A stretch of DNA of 64,000 nt from Scleromatobacter humisilvae (GTDB lineage: Bacteria > Pseudomonadota > Gammaproteobacteria > Burkholderiales > Burkholderiaceae_C). Of this stretch, positions 1-8,167 are shown piece after piece (positions within the stretch are counted from its first letter, which is position 1; each line of letters begins with the position of its first letter). The notes under the pieces are model-generated. The model made no database searches. It saw only the letters and a list, made by a program, of their open reading frames with translations, and was not told the origin of the DNA. Position numbers and translations under genes: made by a program. The stretch spans positions 558,001 through 622,000 of the forward strand of contig NZ_JAJLJH010000001.1 of assembly GCF_023231945.1 (NCBI RefSeq), given 5' to 3'.

Positions 1-624
1 GCCGGCGTCGATCCAGGCGTTGCTGGAGTTGGTGTTCTTCGTCACGAACACGCCGTTGCCGGTGTTGGCCGACAGCCAGATGTCGCCGCCGTCCAGCGTC
101 AGCGGCAGCGGCTCGTCGGTGGCCACGTTGACCTCGCCGCCGACGCCCTGGAACACGACGCCGCCCGGCTTGTCGATGAACGGCGCGCCGCCCGAGCCCT
201 GGCCGGAGAACACGAAGCCGCCCTGGCCGTCGGGCCGGTTGGCCACCGCCAGCAGCTGCGAGCGGATCGCGGCGATCGCATTGGCCTTGGACGCGCGCTC
301 GGCGTCGCTGTAGCTCGCGTCGCCGGCGCTCACAAGCAGCTCGCGCGCCTGCTGCAGCAGCTCGCCGGCGTCGCCCAGCGCGCTTTCGGTCAGCGTCATC
401 GCGTTGCTGCTCGCGTCGACGGCCTTCTGGCTGGACGTGGTGCGCTCCTCGAGCGCGCGGGCGCGCTCCGCGCGCGCGGCCGCGGTCGGGTCGTCGCTCG
501 CCTTGATGACGCGCTTGCCGCTGGTCATCTGCTCCTGCGTCTCCGTCAGGTGGTCCTGGCGCGACATCAGGTTGCTGAGTGCGCCGTCGTAGGCGTTCGA
601 GGTCGAGATGCGATTTACGGACAT
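1..624 (-). CDS. flgL: Flagellar hook-filament junction protein FlgL (HAP3), C-terminus cut by window edge
   Basis: FlgL joins the hook to the filament outside the cell, stacked on FlgK. The frame opens at an ATG at 624 and stays open to base 1, giving the first 208 residues; the usual length is about 300 to 400, so the C-terminal D0 helix is missing here. The N-terminus starts MSVNRISTSNAYDGALSNL and has the flagellin-like signature ASDDPTAAARAERARALE at about residues 43 to 60. It is the last gene seen in the leftward flg operon, 173 bp after flgK. A stable hairpin lies in that gap, so its expression may be partly separate from flgK. Family assignment is firm from position plus signature. 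Confidence 0.93.
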   Translation of the reverse strand, partial: MSVNRISTSNAYDGALSNLMSRQDHLTETQEQMTSGKRVIKASDDPTAAARAERARALEERTTSSQKAVDASSNAMTLTESALGDAGELLQQARELLVSAGDASYSDAERASKANAIAAIRSQLLAVANRPDGQGGFVFSGQGSGGAPFIDKPGGVVFQGVGGEVNVATDEPLPLTLDGGDIWLSANTGNGVFVTKNTNSSNAWIDAG

Positions 625-696
625 CGTGGTGGCCTCAGAACCTGTGAATGAATCCGGCGTGCCCGAGCCGGTCGTCCAAAGGCGTCCAATCTAGGC

Positions 697-736
697 GCAA
701 ATGCGAGCCGTAGCGGTGCTTACGGCGAGCATTTGC
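697..736. promoter_or_regulatory. 40-nt stem-loop between flgK and flgL
   Basis: GCAAATGC at 697-704 pairs with GCATTTGC at 729-736, and inside it GCCGTA at 707-712 pairs with TACGGC at 721-726. The two stems are separated by a symmetric GA/GA internal loop and closed by an 8-nt loop. On the leftward transcript no run of U follows, so it is not a classical terminator. An mRNA-processing or stability element between flgK and flgL is my inference. Confidence 0.5.
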
Positions 737-797
737 AACGACGAGTGGGCGTCTTTGGGCGGCACGAGCGGGCATGGCGGATTCGTTCGCAGGTTCT

Positions 798-2813
798 TTA
801 GTGGGACGCCATCTGCAGCAGCGTGTCGAAGATGGCCTGCGCCACCTGCAGCACCTTGGCCGCGGCCTGGTAGCCCTGCTGGAACTGGATCAGGCGGCCG
901 GCTTCCTCGTCGAGGTTGACGCCGCTCTTGTCGGCGACCGCGTCGGCGGCCTGGTCGGACGTGGCCTGCGAGATCGTCGACGCCGTCTTCGCGCTCTGCA
1001 CGCGCACGCCCACGTTGGCGAGCACGCTCGCGTAGGCGTCGGTGGCGGTCTCGCCGTCCTGCAGCGAGCCGTCGATCTGCTTGTCGCGGCCGACGAAGGC
1101 CTCGTCGCGCAGGCCTACCATCGCGAGCGCGTTGCCGTTGTTGCTCTCGGGGTGCGCGGTCTTCGTGACGGTGAGCGTGTCGCCGTTGGCCGGCACGCCG
1201 TTGAGGCTCAGCTGGTAGCCGTTCAGCGCGATCGGCTGGCCCGGCGTCCAGGTGCCGGTGCCCGAGGACGTGACGGCGCCGCTGGCGTCGGTCAGCGTGT
1301 ACGAGTAGCCGCCGGCGGCATCGGTGAAGTTGATCGAGGTGGTCAGCGTCGGGTCGCTGCTGGGGTCGACGACCGTCAGGCCGGACACGGTCGCGGTGCC
1401 CTTGTTGGCCACGCCCATCACGGCCGTCTGCGGCGCGGCGGCGGCGAGTCCGGCGGGATCGTCCAGCACGCGCTGCATGCTCACCGCGGCGCGGCCGACG
1501 GGCTCGAGCTCGAAGCTGTCGTTGGCCGCCGGGGTGCCGCTGAACGTGATCTGGAAGCCGTCCATGCTGCTGCCCATCGCGGCGCCGTCGGACTGCCGCG
1601 TGAACCCGAAGCCGCCGGCGCCGTCGGGCGCCATCGAGAACTTCACGCCGTCGGACTGGCGCGTGACGACGAAGTTGCCGGGCGTCGCGGGATCGGCCGC
1701 GAGCGTGTAGTCGCTGGCCTTGAGCTGCGAGCCGTCGGTCACCGTCATCGAGACGCTGGCCGCGAAGCCGCCGGAGGCGTCGCGCGCGTTGTGCACGTTG
1801 GGGATCGCGATCGGGCCGCCGACGGCGAAGACCGGGTTGCCGGAGCCCGCGGGCGAGCTCATGTCGATGCCCGCGGCCTGCACCTGGTTGACGCGCGCCG
1901 ACACCGCCGCCGCCATCTGCCCCAGCTGGTTGCGCGCCGCGACGAGGTCCTCGTTCTGGTACTTCATCAGCCCGCTGATCGAGCCGCCCACGAGCAGGTC
2001 GGTGGACAGCTCGTGCGTGATGCCGCTGTCGCTGATCGAGATCGTCGAACGCCCCGTGTTGGCCGGATCGGGCGTCACGGCGAGCTGCTGCGCCTCGGCG
2101 CCCAGCACGAGGCGCTGGCCGCCGGCGATGAACACGCCCATCGTGCCGTCGTCGGCCTGCACCGTGGACACCTTGACCAGGTTGCCGATCTGCTTGACCA
2201 GCTGGTCGCGCTGGTCGAGCAGGTCGTTCGGCGCCGACGACGTGCCGCGCAGGGCCGCGATGTCGCCATTGAGCTTGGCGACCTGCGCCGCCATCTGGTT
2301 GACCTGCGCGACAGAGTTCTTCAGGTCGGACGTGACGCCGTTCTGGAGCCGATCCAGCTGGCCGCCGGCGGTGGCGAAGCGGTCGGCCACCTCGGCGGCG
2401 TCGGACAGGATCACCTGGCGCGCCGACGAGTCGGCCGGGCTGTTGGCGAGATCGACGAACGCGTTCATGAAGTTGCCGACCGAGGCGCCCATGCCGTTGT
2501 CGCCCGGCGGGAACACGGTCTCGAGCTGCTGCAGGTTGGCCGAGCGCGTGCTGTCCATCGCGGCCATCGAGCTGGCGACCTGCGATTGCGTGGTCAGGAA
2601 CGCGTCGCTCGCGCGCTGCACGGTGACGACGTCGACACCCTTGCCGAAGAAGCCGGCGCCGGTCTGCTGGCCGCCGGAGGTCTGCAGCTCCACGGTCTGG
2701 CGCGAGTAACCCGGCGTCTGCGCGTTGGCGATGTTGTGGCCGGTCGTCTGCATCGACGCGTAGTTCGCGAACATCGCGCGCGTGCCGATCGACATCAATG
2801 CCGACGAGCTCAT
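798..2813 (-). CDS. flgK: Flagellar hook-associated protein 1 FlgK
   Basis: FlgK forms the first hook-filament junction ring after export through the flagellar secretion gate. The product is 671 residues, in the upper part of the family range. The axial-protein N-terminal motif (NIANAQTPGYSRQ, about residues 28 to 40) is present, and the C-terminus has the conserved GVNLDEEAGRLIQFQQGYQA segment that packs as a D0 helix. A strong ribosome site (AAAGGAG) lies 6 nt before the ATG. It is preceded by flgJ with a 70-nt gap and followed by flgL. The variable middle (about residues 300 to 560) holds the surface domains. Nothing in it looks broken. Confidence 0.97.
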   Translation of the reverse strand: MSSSALMSIGTRAMFANYASMQTTGHNIANAQTPGYSRQTVELQTSGGQQTGAGFFGKGVDVVTVQRASDAFLTTQSQVASSMAAMDSTRSANLQQLETVFPPGDNGMGASVGNFMNAFVDLANSPADSSARQVILSDAAEVADRFATAGGQLDRLQNGVTSDLKNSVAQVNQMAAQVAKLNGDIAALRGTSSAPNDLLDQRDQLVKQIGNLVKVSTVQADDGTMGVFIAGGQRLVLGAEAQQLAVTPDPANTGRSTISISDSGITHELSTDLLVGGSISGLMKYQNEDLVAARNQLGQMAAAVSARVNQVQAAGIDMSSPAGSGNPVFAVGGPIAIPNVHNARDASGGFAASVSMTVTDGSQLKASDYTLAADPATPGNFVVTRQSDGVKFSMAPDGAGGFGFTRQSDGAAMGSSMDGFQITFSGTPAANDSFELEPVGRAAVSMQRVLDDPAGLAAAAPQTAVMGVANKGTATVSGLTVVDPSSDPTLTTSINFTDAAGGYSYTLTDASGAVTSSGTGTWTPGQPIALNGYQLSLNGVPANGDTLTVTKTAHPESNNGNALAMVGLRDEAFVGRDKQIDGSLQDGETATDAYASVLANVGVRVQSAKTASTISQATSDQAADAVADKSGVNLDEEAGRLIQFQQGYQAAAKVLQVAQAIFDTLLQMASH

Positions 2814-2883
2814 GAGGCGCTCCTTTCAGTTCGGAAGAATTCGGTCGAAAACACGATAGGCCCAGTGTCAGTCTGTCTCTGGA

Positions 2884-3771
2884 TCAGGCGAGCGTCTGCT
2901 GGACGCGCTCGGTCATGTGGATCATCTTGGCCAGCTTCTGCGCGTACGACGGATCGGTCGCGTAGCCGGCCTTCTGCAGGCCCTTGGCGAAGCCGTTGGC
3001 GTCGGCGCCCGAGGCCACCACCGCGGCGTAGCGCGGGCTGTTCTTCATCGTCGACGCGTAGTCGGCGAAGGACTCGGCGAAGCTCGAATAGGCGCGGAAG
3101 GTCTGCGTGACCTTGCGGGCATGGCCGCCGATGTACTCGGTGGTCGTGATGTCGGTGGTCGCGCCCTTCCAGTTCGGGCCGGCCTTCATCCCGAACAGGT
3201 TGTACGAGTTGGAACCGTCGGCGTTCTTGATCTCCTTGCGGCCCCAGCCCGTCTCGTGCGCGGCCTGCGCGATCATGAATTTCGCCGGGATGCCCGTTTC
3301 CTTCTCGGCGGCGGCGGCGGCATCGGTATGCGCCGTGATGAAGGCCGCGGCGGCCTTCTGCGGCAGCGCGACCGGCGCGTCGGCGTGCAGCGGATCGACC
3401 GGCATCGGGTTGGCCGTCGCGGGCTTGGCGGTGACGCCCTGCGCGATGCCCATCTGGCGCTCGAGCTGGCGCGCGATGACGTCCGACAGCCCGCCCGGCA
3501 GGCCCGACATCTTCGAGGCCCACTGCGAGTCGAGCATCTCGGTGCCCATCTTCGTGCCCTCGTTCTCCATCATGTCGGAGTTCATGGTGGAGTCGCGCAT
3601 CTGCTTGAGCAGCTGCTGCGTGAACATCTGCTCGAACTGCTTGGCCGCCTCGCGGACGGCGCTCTTCGGATCCTTGTCCGCCTTGATGCGCAGGTTCTCG
3701 AGGCCGCCGGCGAGGTTCAGCGACTGCGTCGGCGCGCCCGCGATCGACGAGGAGATGGGCGTGCTGGCCAT
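2884..3771 (-). CDS. flgJ: Flagellar rod assembly protein and peptidoglycan hydrolase FlgJ
   Basis: FlgJ caps the growing rod and opens the peptidoglycan layer for it in the periplasm. The 295-residue product has the N-terminal rod-cap region (AAKQFEQMFTQQLLKQMRDS, about residues 40 to 59). A C-terminal glucosaminidase domain follows from about residue 150, with the catalytic glutamate in AAHETGWGRKEI and the NLFGMKAG segment. It is therefore the two-domain type seen in beta- and gamma-proteobacteria. I chose the ATG at 3771 because upstream residues in the same frame are the shadow of flgI. The gap to flgI is 2 nt, so translation is probably coupled. Confidence 0.96.
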   Translation of the reverse strand: MASTPISSSIAGAPTQSLNLAGGLENLRIKADKDPKSAVREAAKQFEQMFTQQLLKQMRDSTMNSDMMENEGTKMGTEMLDSQWASKMSGLPGGLSDVIARQLERQMGIAQGVTAKPATANPMPVDPLHADAPVALPQKAAAAFITAHTDAAAAAEKETGIPAKFMIAQAAHETGWGRKEIKNADGSNSYNLFGMKAGPNWKGATTDITTTEYIGGHARKVTQTFRAYSSFAESFADYASTMKNSPRYAAVVASGADANGFAKGLQKAGYATDPSYAQKLAKMIHMTERVQQTLA

Positions 3772-3773
3772 GC

Positions 3774-4961
3774 TCAGATCACCTCGATCTCGGCGGTCAG
3801 CGCGCCGGAGGACTTCATCGCCTGCAGGATCGCGAGCAGGTCCTGCGGCGTGGCGCCGAGCGCGTTGAGCGCCTTGACGACGTCCGCCAGCTTGGTGCCC
3901 GCGGGCATGTTGACCAGCGAGCCGGGCTGCGACGAGATCGCGATGTCGGTCTTGTCGGTCACCACCGTCTGGCCACCGGAGTTCGGCGCGGGCTGGCTCA
4001 CCTGCGGGTTGGAGTTGATCGTCACCGACAGGCTGCCGTGGGCCACCGCGCACGGCGCGAGCGTGACCGCCTGGTTCATCACGATGGAGCCGGTTCGCGC
4101 GTTCATCACGATCTTGGCGGCCGGCGCGGCGAGGCTGATGTCGAGGTTCTCGAGGTCGGCCAGGAAGCTGACGCGGGCGTCGGAATCGGTCGGTGCCCGC
4201 ACCTTGATGACGCGGCCGTCGAGCGCGCGCGCGATGCCGGCGCCCTTGTTGGCGTTGATCGCGTTGGCGACCGCGCGGGCGGTGGCGTAGTCGGCCGAGT
4301 TGAGGTCCAGCTCCAGCGAGTCGCCCTGCGACAGCGGCGTGGGCACCGCGCGTTCGACCGACGCCCCTTCGGGGATGCGGCCGGCGCTGAGGTGGTTGAT
4401 CGTGACCTTGGAGCCGCCCGCCGCGGCGCCGGCGCCGCCGACGATCAGGTTGCCCTGCGCGATCGCGTAGACCTGGCCGTCGGCGCCCTTGAGCGGCGTG
4501 GCCACGAGCGTGCCGCCGCGCAGGCTCTTGGCGTTGGCGACGGACGAGACGTCGACGTCGATGTTCTGGCCCGGCTGCGCGAACGCCGGCAGCGAGGCGG
4601 TGACGATCACCGCGGCGACGTTCTTCAGCTGCATCGACGTGCCCGCGGGCAGCGTCACGCCCAGCTGCTGCAGCATCGACTGCAGGCCCTGCGTGGTGAA
4701 CGGCGCCTGCGTGGTCTGGTCGCCCGTGCCGTCCAGGCCGATCACCAGGCCGTAGCCCACCAGTTGGTTGGACCGCACGCCTTGCACGGCGGCGACTTCC
4801 TTGATGCGCGTGGCGTTCGCCGACGTCGTGAACAGCGCCGTGACGATGACGACGATGATCGCGAAGATGCCCACGCGCAGCGCCGTGCGGTCGGAGACCA
4901 CGTGGCGCGGATGCACGCCGCGATGGCGCAGGTGGCGATGGTTGGCGGACGAGTCGAACAT
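3774..4961 (-). CDS. flgI: Flagellar P-ring protein FlgI
   Basis: FlgI makes the periplasmic P ring around the distal rod. The 395-residue product carries the family signature TRIKEVAAVQGVRSNQLVGYG directly after a Sec signal whose hydrophobic core is VGIFAIIVVIVTALF, cleaved near ANA. The signal has an unusually long, His/Arg-rich lead (about 28 residues) if translation starts at the ATG at 4961. A GTG at 4901 would shorten it by 20 residues. The ATG overlaps the flgG stop as TGATG. No flgH lies between flgG and flgI, although the L ring normally partners this ring. The rest of the protein looks intact. Confidence 0.96.
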   Translation of the reverse strand: MFDSSANHRHLRHRGVHPRHVVSDRTALRVGIFAIIVVIVTALFTTSANATRIKEVAAVQGVRSNQLVGYGLVIGLDGTGDQTTQAPFTTQGLQSMLQQLGVTLPAGTSMQLKNVAAVIVTASLPAFAQPGQNIDVDVSSVANAKSLRGGTLVATPLKGADGQVYAIAQGNLIVGGAGAAAGGSKVTINHLSAGRIPEGASVERAVPTPLSQGDSLELDLNSADYATARAVANAINANKGAGIARALDGRVIKVRAPTDSDARVSFLADLENLDISLAAPAAKIVMNARTGSIVMNQAVTLAPCAVAHGSLSVTINSNPQVSQPAPNSGGQTVVTDKTDIAISSQPGSLVNMPAGTKLADVVKALNALGATPQDLLAILQAMKSSGALTAEIEVI

Positions 4962-5743
4962 CACAGCTGGCCCAGGCGTTGCAGCATCTGGTCGGAGGTC
5001 TGGATCGCCTTCGAGTTGAGCTCGTAGGCGCGCTGCGTCGAGATCATCGCGACGAGCTCCTCGACGACGTTGACGTTGCTGGTCTCGACGAAGCCCTGCT
5101 GCAGGCGGCCCAGGCCGTTGGTGCCCGGCGCGGCGGCGCTCGGCGAGCCGGACGCGGCCGTCTCGGCGTAGATGTTGCCGCCCTTGGGATCGAGGCCGCC
5201 CGGGTTGGCGAAGTTGGCGAGCTGCAGCTGGCCCACGGTGCTGGGCGTGGCGGTGCCGGGCACCGTGACGCTGACGGTGCCGTCGGCGCCGATCGAGATG
5301 CTCTGCGCGTTCGGCGGGATCGTGATGCCGGGCTGCACGACGTAGCCCTCGTTGTTGACGACCTGGCCCTGCGCGTCGAGCTTGAGCGAGCCGTCGCGCG
5401 TGTAGCCGGTGGTGCCGTCGGGCATCGTCACCTGCAGGAAGCCGTTGCCGCTGATCGCCACGTCCAGCGTGTTGCCCGTCTGCTGCAGCGAGCCCTGCGT
5501 GAAGTCGCGCGCGGTGGCCACCGGACGCACGCCCAGGCCGACCTGCAGGCCGCTGGGCAGCTGCGTCTGGTCGGACGTCGCCGAGCCGGACTGGCGCAGG
5601 TTCTGGTAGATCAGGTCCTCGAACTGCGCATGGCTCTTCTTGTAGCCGTTGGTGGCCACGTTGGCGAGGTTGTGCGAGATGTTGTCCAGCTGGAGCTGCT
5701 GAGCCTCCATGCCGGTCTTCGAGATCCACAGTGAGCGAAGCAT
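4961..5743 (-). CDS. flgG: Flagellar distal rod protein FlgG
   Basis: FlgG polymerises into the distal rod that crosses the periplasm. The 260-residue length is standard. The N-terminus [20 protein letters not shown] with [12 protein letters not shown], and the C-terminus [21 protein letters not shown], are the two halves of the rod/hook D0 coiled region. Its stop codon overlaps the flgI start, giving tight coupling. Upstream, about 370 bp containing a paired-inverted repeat array separates it from flgF, a spacing far wider than elsewhere in the operon. It may therefore need its own promoter or read-through across the array; no promoter is obvious to me. Confidence 0.97.
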   Translation of the reverse strand: MLRSLWISKTGMEAQQLQLDNISHNLANVATNGYKKSHAQFEDLIYQNLRQSGSATSDQTQLPSGLQVGLGVRPVATARDFTQGSLQQTGNTLDVAISGNGFLQVTMPDGTTGYTRDGSLKLDAQGQVVNNEGYVVQPGITIPPNAQSISIGADGTVSVTVPGTATPSTVGQLQLANFANPGGLDPKGGNIYAETAASGSPSAAAPGTNGLGRLQQGFVETSNVNVVEELVAMISTQRAYELNSKAIQTSDQMLQRLGQL

Positions 5744-5860
5744 GACGTTGAACTTTCGTTCGAGTGATACGCCATCTTCCCGAAAACTTGAGGGTGGGAT
5801 GCGCCGGATAAGGCCCGGTTAGCCCTGGCTTATCCGACCCGGCGGTCGCCATTCCCCGTT

Positions 5861-6067
5861 GGGGTCAGGTCTTGCCTTTTGCCTTTTGGAGGGGGTCAGG
5901 TCTTGCCTTTTGCCTGTTTCGCCGGGTGCAACGGCATCGCATCGAATCCTGCTTACCCATGCCGCGGCCGCTGAATCTCGAATTCGACAGGTGGTTTCGC
6001 TCGTGCGAAAGCAGGCAAAAGGCAAGACCTGACCCCGCCGCCCGGGCAAAAGGCAAGACCTGACCCC
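5861..6067. repeat. Paired-inverted array of a 23-nt repeat (array 1, between flgF and flgG)
   Basis: A 23-nt unit beginning GGGGTCAGGTCTTGCC and ending TTTTGCC occurs at 5861-5883 and 5892-5914 on the plus strand. It recurs in the opposite orientation at 6014-6036 and 6045-6067. All four copies look identical. Direct copies are 8 nt apart on each side, and about 99 bp of unrelated sequence sits in the middle. The transcript could fold into a long stem. The same arrangement recurs at 11749-11978. I recall 'AAGACCTGACCCC'-type repeats near REP-associated tyrosine transposases, but that link is memory only and no transposase gene is present here. Confidence 0.85.
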
Positions 6068-6114
6068 GCCCTGGTCGACCCCGTCCGGGTCGGCCTGGCC
6101 AGCCATCAAAAGGA

Positions 6115-6840
6115 CTAGTTCTCGCTGAGCAGCTTCGACGCCTGCTGATCCTGCTTCTCGGCGTTCTCCAGCATCTTCATCTGGTGCTCGAACTGCCGCG
6201 CGGCCGCGATCATGCCGACCATCGTCGCCACCGGGCTCACGTTGGAGCCCTCGAGCGCGCCGGACTGCAGCTTGGCCTGCGGGTCGGCCGCGAGATCGCC
6301 GGAATCGGCGCGGAACAGGCCGTCGGTGCCGCGCGTCATGGGCACGTCGGGCGTGACCATCTTCAGCTTGCCGATCTGCTGCGGCTTCTGGTTGCCGACC
6401 TTGGCGGTGATCGTGCCGTCGTCGCCGATGTCGATGGACGCGTTCTGCGGCACCGTGATCGGGCCGCCGTCGCCGTTGACCTGCAGGCCGTCGCGCGTGA
6501 CGAGCACGCCCTCGGCGTTGACGTCCAGCGCTCCGGCGCGCGTGTAGGCCTCGGTGCCGTCCAGGCCCTGCACGGCGAGCCAGGACTTGCCGGTCATCGC
6601 CACGTCGAGGTTGCGCCCGGTCGCGTTGATCGCGCCCTGCTCGTCGTTGTAGCCCGGCGTCGTCTCCAGCGAGAACACGCGCGTGGACGCGCCGTCGCCT
6701 CGGATCGGCACCGCGCGGAACGCGGTGAGCTCGGCGCGGAAGCCGTTGGTCGAGACGTTGGCGAGGTTGTTGGCGAGCGAGTCCTGGCGCTGCAGGGCCG
6801 CCTTGGCGCCCGACATCGACAGGTAGATCATCCGATCCAT
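6115..6840 (-). CDS. flgF: Flagellar proximal rod protein FlgF
   Basis: FlgF is a proximal rod subunit in the periplasmic drive shaft. The 241-residue product has the rod N-terminus MDRMIYLSMSGAKAALQRQD with NNLANVSTNGFRAE, and the C-terminal D0 segment LEGSNVSPVATMVGMIAAAR. It follows flgE by 25 nt. Downstream lies a repeat array rather than the usual close junction with flgG. The mid-region TRAGALDVNAEGVLVTRDGL is the rod-protein D1 domain. Length and motifs are normal. Confidence 0.96.
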   Translation of the reverse strand: MDRMIYLSMSGAKAALQRQDSLANNLANVSTNGFRAELTAFRAVPIRGDGASTRVFSLETTPGYNDEQGAINATGRNLDVAMTGKSWLAVQGLDGTEAYTRAGALDVNAEGVLVTRDGLQVNGDGGPITVPQNASIDIGDDGTITAKVGNQKPQQIGKLKMVTPDVPMTRGTDGLFRADSGDLAADPQAKLQSGALEGSNVSPVATMVGMIAAARQFEHQMKMLENAEKQDQQASKLLSEN

Positions 6841-6865
6841 GCTTCGCTCCCTTCAGTTCAGGCTG

Positions 6866-8134
6866 TCAGCGGAGGTTGACCAGGGTCTGCATCGCCTGGT
6901 CCATCGTCTTGATGGTCTGGGCGTTGGCCTGGTAGTCGCGCTGCGCAGTGATCATCGACACCAGCTCCGCGGTCAGGTCGACGTTGGATTCCTCCAGCGA
7001 GCCCGAATTCAGCACGCCGAGGTTGCCGTCGCCGGCGACGCCCACCGTCGGGCCGCCCGAGGCCGCCGTCTGCTTCCAGCCGTTGCCGCCCAGAGGCGTC
7101 AGGCCCTGCGGGTTGCGGAAGTTGGCCAGCTCGAGCTGGCCGGCGGCCTTGGTCTGGCCGTTCGAGTACTGGGCGATCAGCTTGCCGCTGTTGTCCACCG
7201 AGACGCCGGTGAGCTGGCCGGCGGTGTAGCCGTCCTGCGTCATGTTGGTGACGCCGAAGTTGGAGCCGAATTCGGTCGCGCCCGAGACGTCCAGCGCGAT
7301 GCCGCTGATGGGCAGCGTGGCGGCGCCTTCGGCGTTGGTCGACGCGGGGATGTCGATCGTGATCGGCCCGGTGGGCGAGATCAGCGAGCTGCCGTCCGAC
7401 GAGAACTGCAGCGACGCGACCGGCGACGGCGCGCCGGGCGCGCCGTTCACGGTGGTGCCGTTGGCGGTGGCGTAGACGTCGAAGGTGTCGGTGCCGGTCT
7501 TCTGGAAGTAGTAGCTGACCGCGACGTCCTGGCCCTTGGCGTCGAACATCGTCACCGAGGTGGCGTTGTTGTACGTCTTCTGGTTGGTGAAGTCGATCGT
7601 CGGACCCGAGGTGGGCGTCGTCACCGCGGCGCGGGCGTCGAGGTTGAACTCCATCGTGCTCTTGGTCGTCTGCTGCGGGTCGATGCCGCCGGTGGGCAGC
7701 TGCAGCGGCTGGGCCGCGCCCTGCACGATGGCACCCGACGCGTCGGCCGGATAGCCCAGCAGCTTGTTGCCCTGGTCGTTGACGATGTTGCCGGTGTTGC
7801 TGACCTTGAACTGGCCGTTGCGCGTGTACTGGATCTGGTTGGACGGATCCTGCGTCTGGAAGAAGCCGTTGCCGTTGATCGCGAGATCCAGCGGGTTGCC
7901 CGTGGGCGTGATGTTGCCCTGGTTGAACTGCTGCGACACCGTCGCCACCTGCACGCCGATGCCGGCCTGCGTGTTGTTGGCGGCCGAACCCGTCATCGCC
8001 GCGGCGTACATGTCGGCGAACTCGGCGCGCGACGACTTCTCGCCGTAGGTGTTGGAGTTGGCGACGTTGTTGCCGATCACTTCGAGGTTCTTCGAAGCGG
8101 CGCTCAAGCCGGACAGGCCTTGCTGGAATCCCAT
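6866..8134 (-). CDS. flgE: Flagellar hook protein FlgE
   Basis: FlgE builds the universal-joint hook outside the cell. The 422-residue product starts MGFQQGLSGLSAASKNLEVI with NNVANSNTYGEKSSRAEFADM, and ends LTAELVSMITAQRDYQANA, the two conserved D0 pieces. The centre is Thr/Ser/Gly-rich, as in hook D2 domains. A purine-rich site (CAGGAGACACC) precedes the ATG. It follows flgD, whose product caps hook growth, by 33 nt. Length is in the normal range of about 400 to 430. Confidence 0.97.
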   Translation of the reverse strand: MGFQQGLSGLSAASKNLEVIGNNVANSNTYGEKSSRAEFADMYAAAMTGSAANNTQAGIGVQVATVSQQFNQGNITPTGNPLDLAINGNGFFQTQDPSNQIQYTRNGQFKVSNTGNIVNDQGNKLLGYPADASGAIVQGAAQPLQLPTGGIDPQQTTKSTMEFNLDARAAVTTPTSGPTIDFTNQKTYNNATSVTMFDAKGQDVAVSYYFQKTGTDTFDVYATANGTTVNGAPGAPSPVASLQFSSDGSSLISPTGPITIDIPASTNAEGAATLPISGIALDVSGATEFGSNFGVTNMTQDGYTAGQLTGVSVDNSGKLIAQYSNGQTKAAGQLELANFRNPQGLTPLGGNGWKQTAASGGPTVGVAGDGNLGVLNSGSLEESNVDLTAELVSMITAQRDYQANAQTIKTMDQAMQTLVNLR

Positions 8135-8167
8135 GGGGTGTCTCCTGGAAAAATCTGAAGCGGTTGA

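Noticed and set aside
3774-5852. 692-codon frame ending as FlgI
   Set aside because: The first 297 codons are the shadow of flgG in another frame; FlgI starts at 4961.
5865-6063. Small open frames on both strands through array 1 (and similar ones at 11628-12122)
   Set aside because: Their products share pieces such as QKARPDP and SGLAFCL only because they translate the repeat units; no ribosome sites or family likeness.
5861-6067. CRISPR array
   Set aside because: Only four units, in opposing orientations, with 8-nt and 99-nt gaps instead of uniform spacers, and no cas genes.
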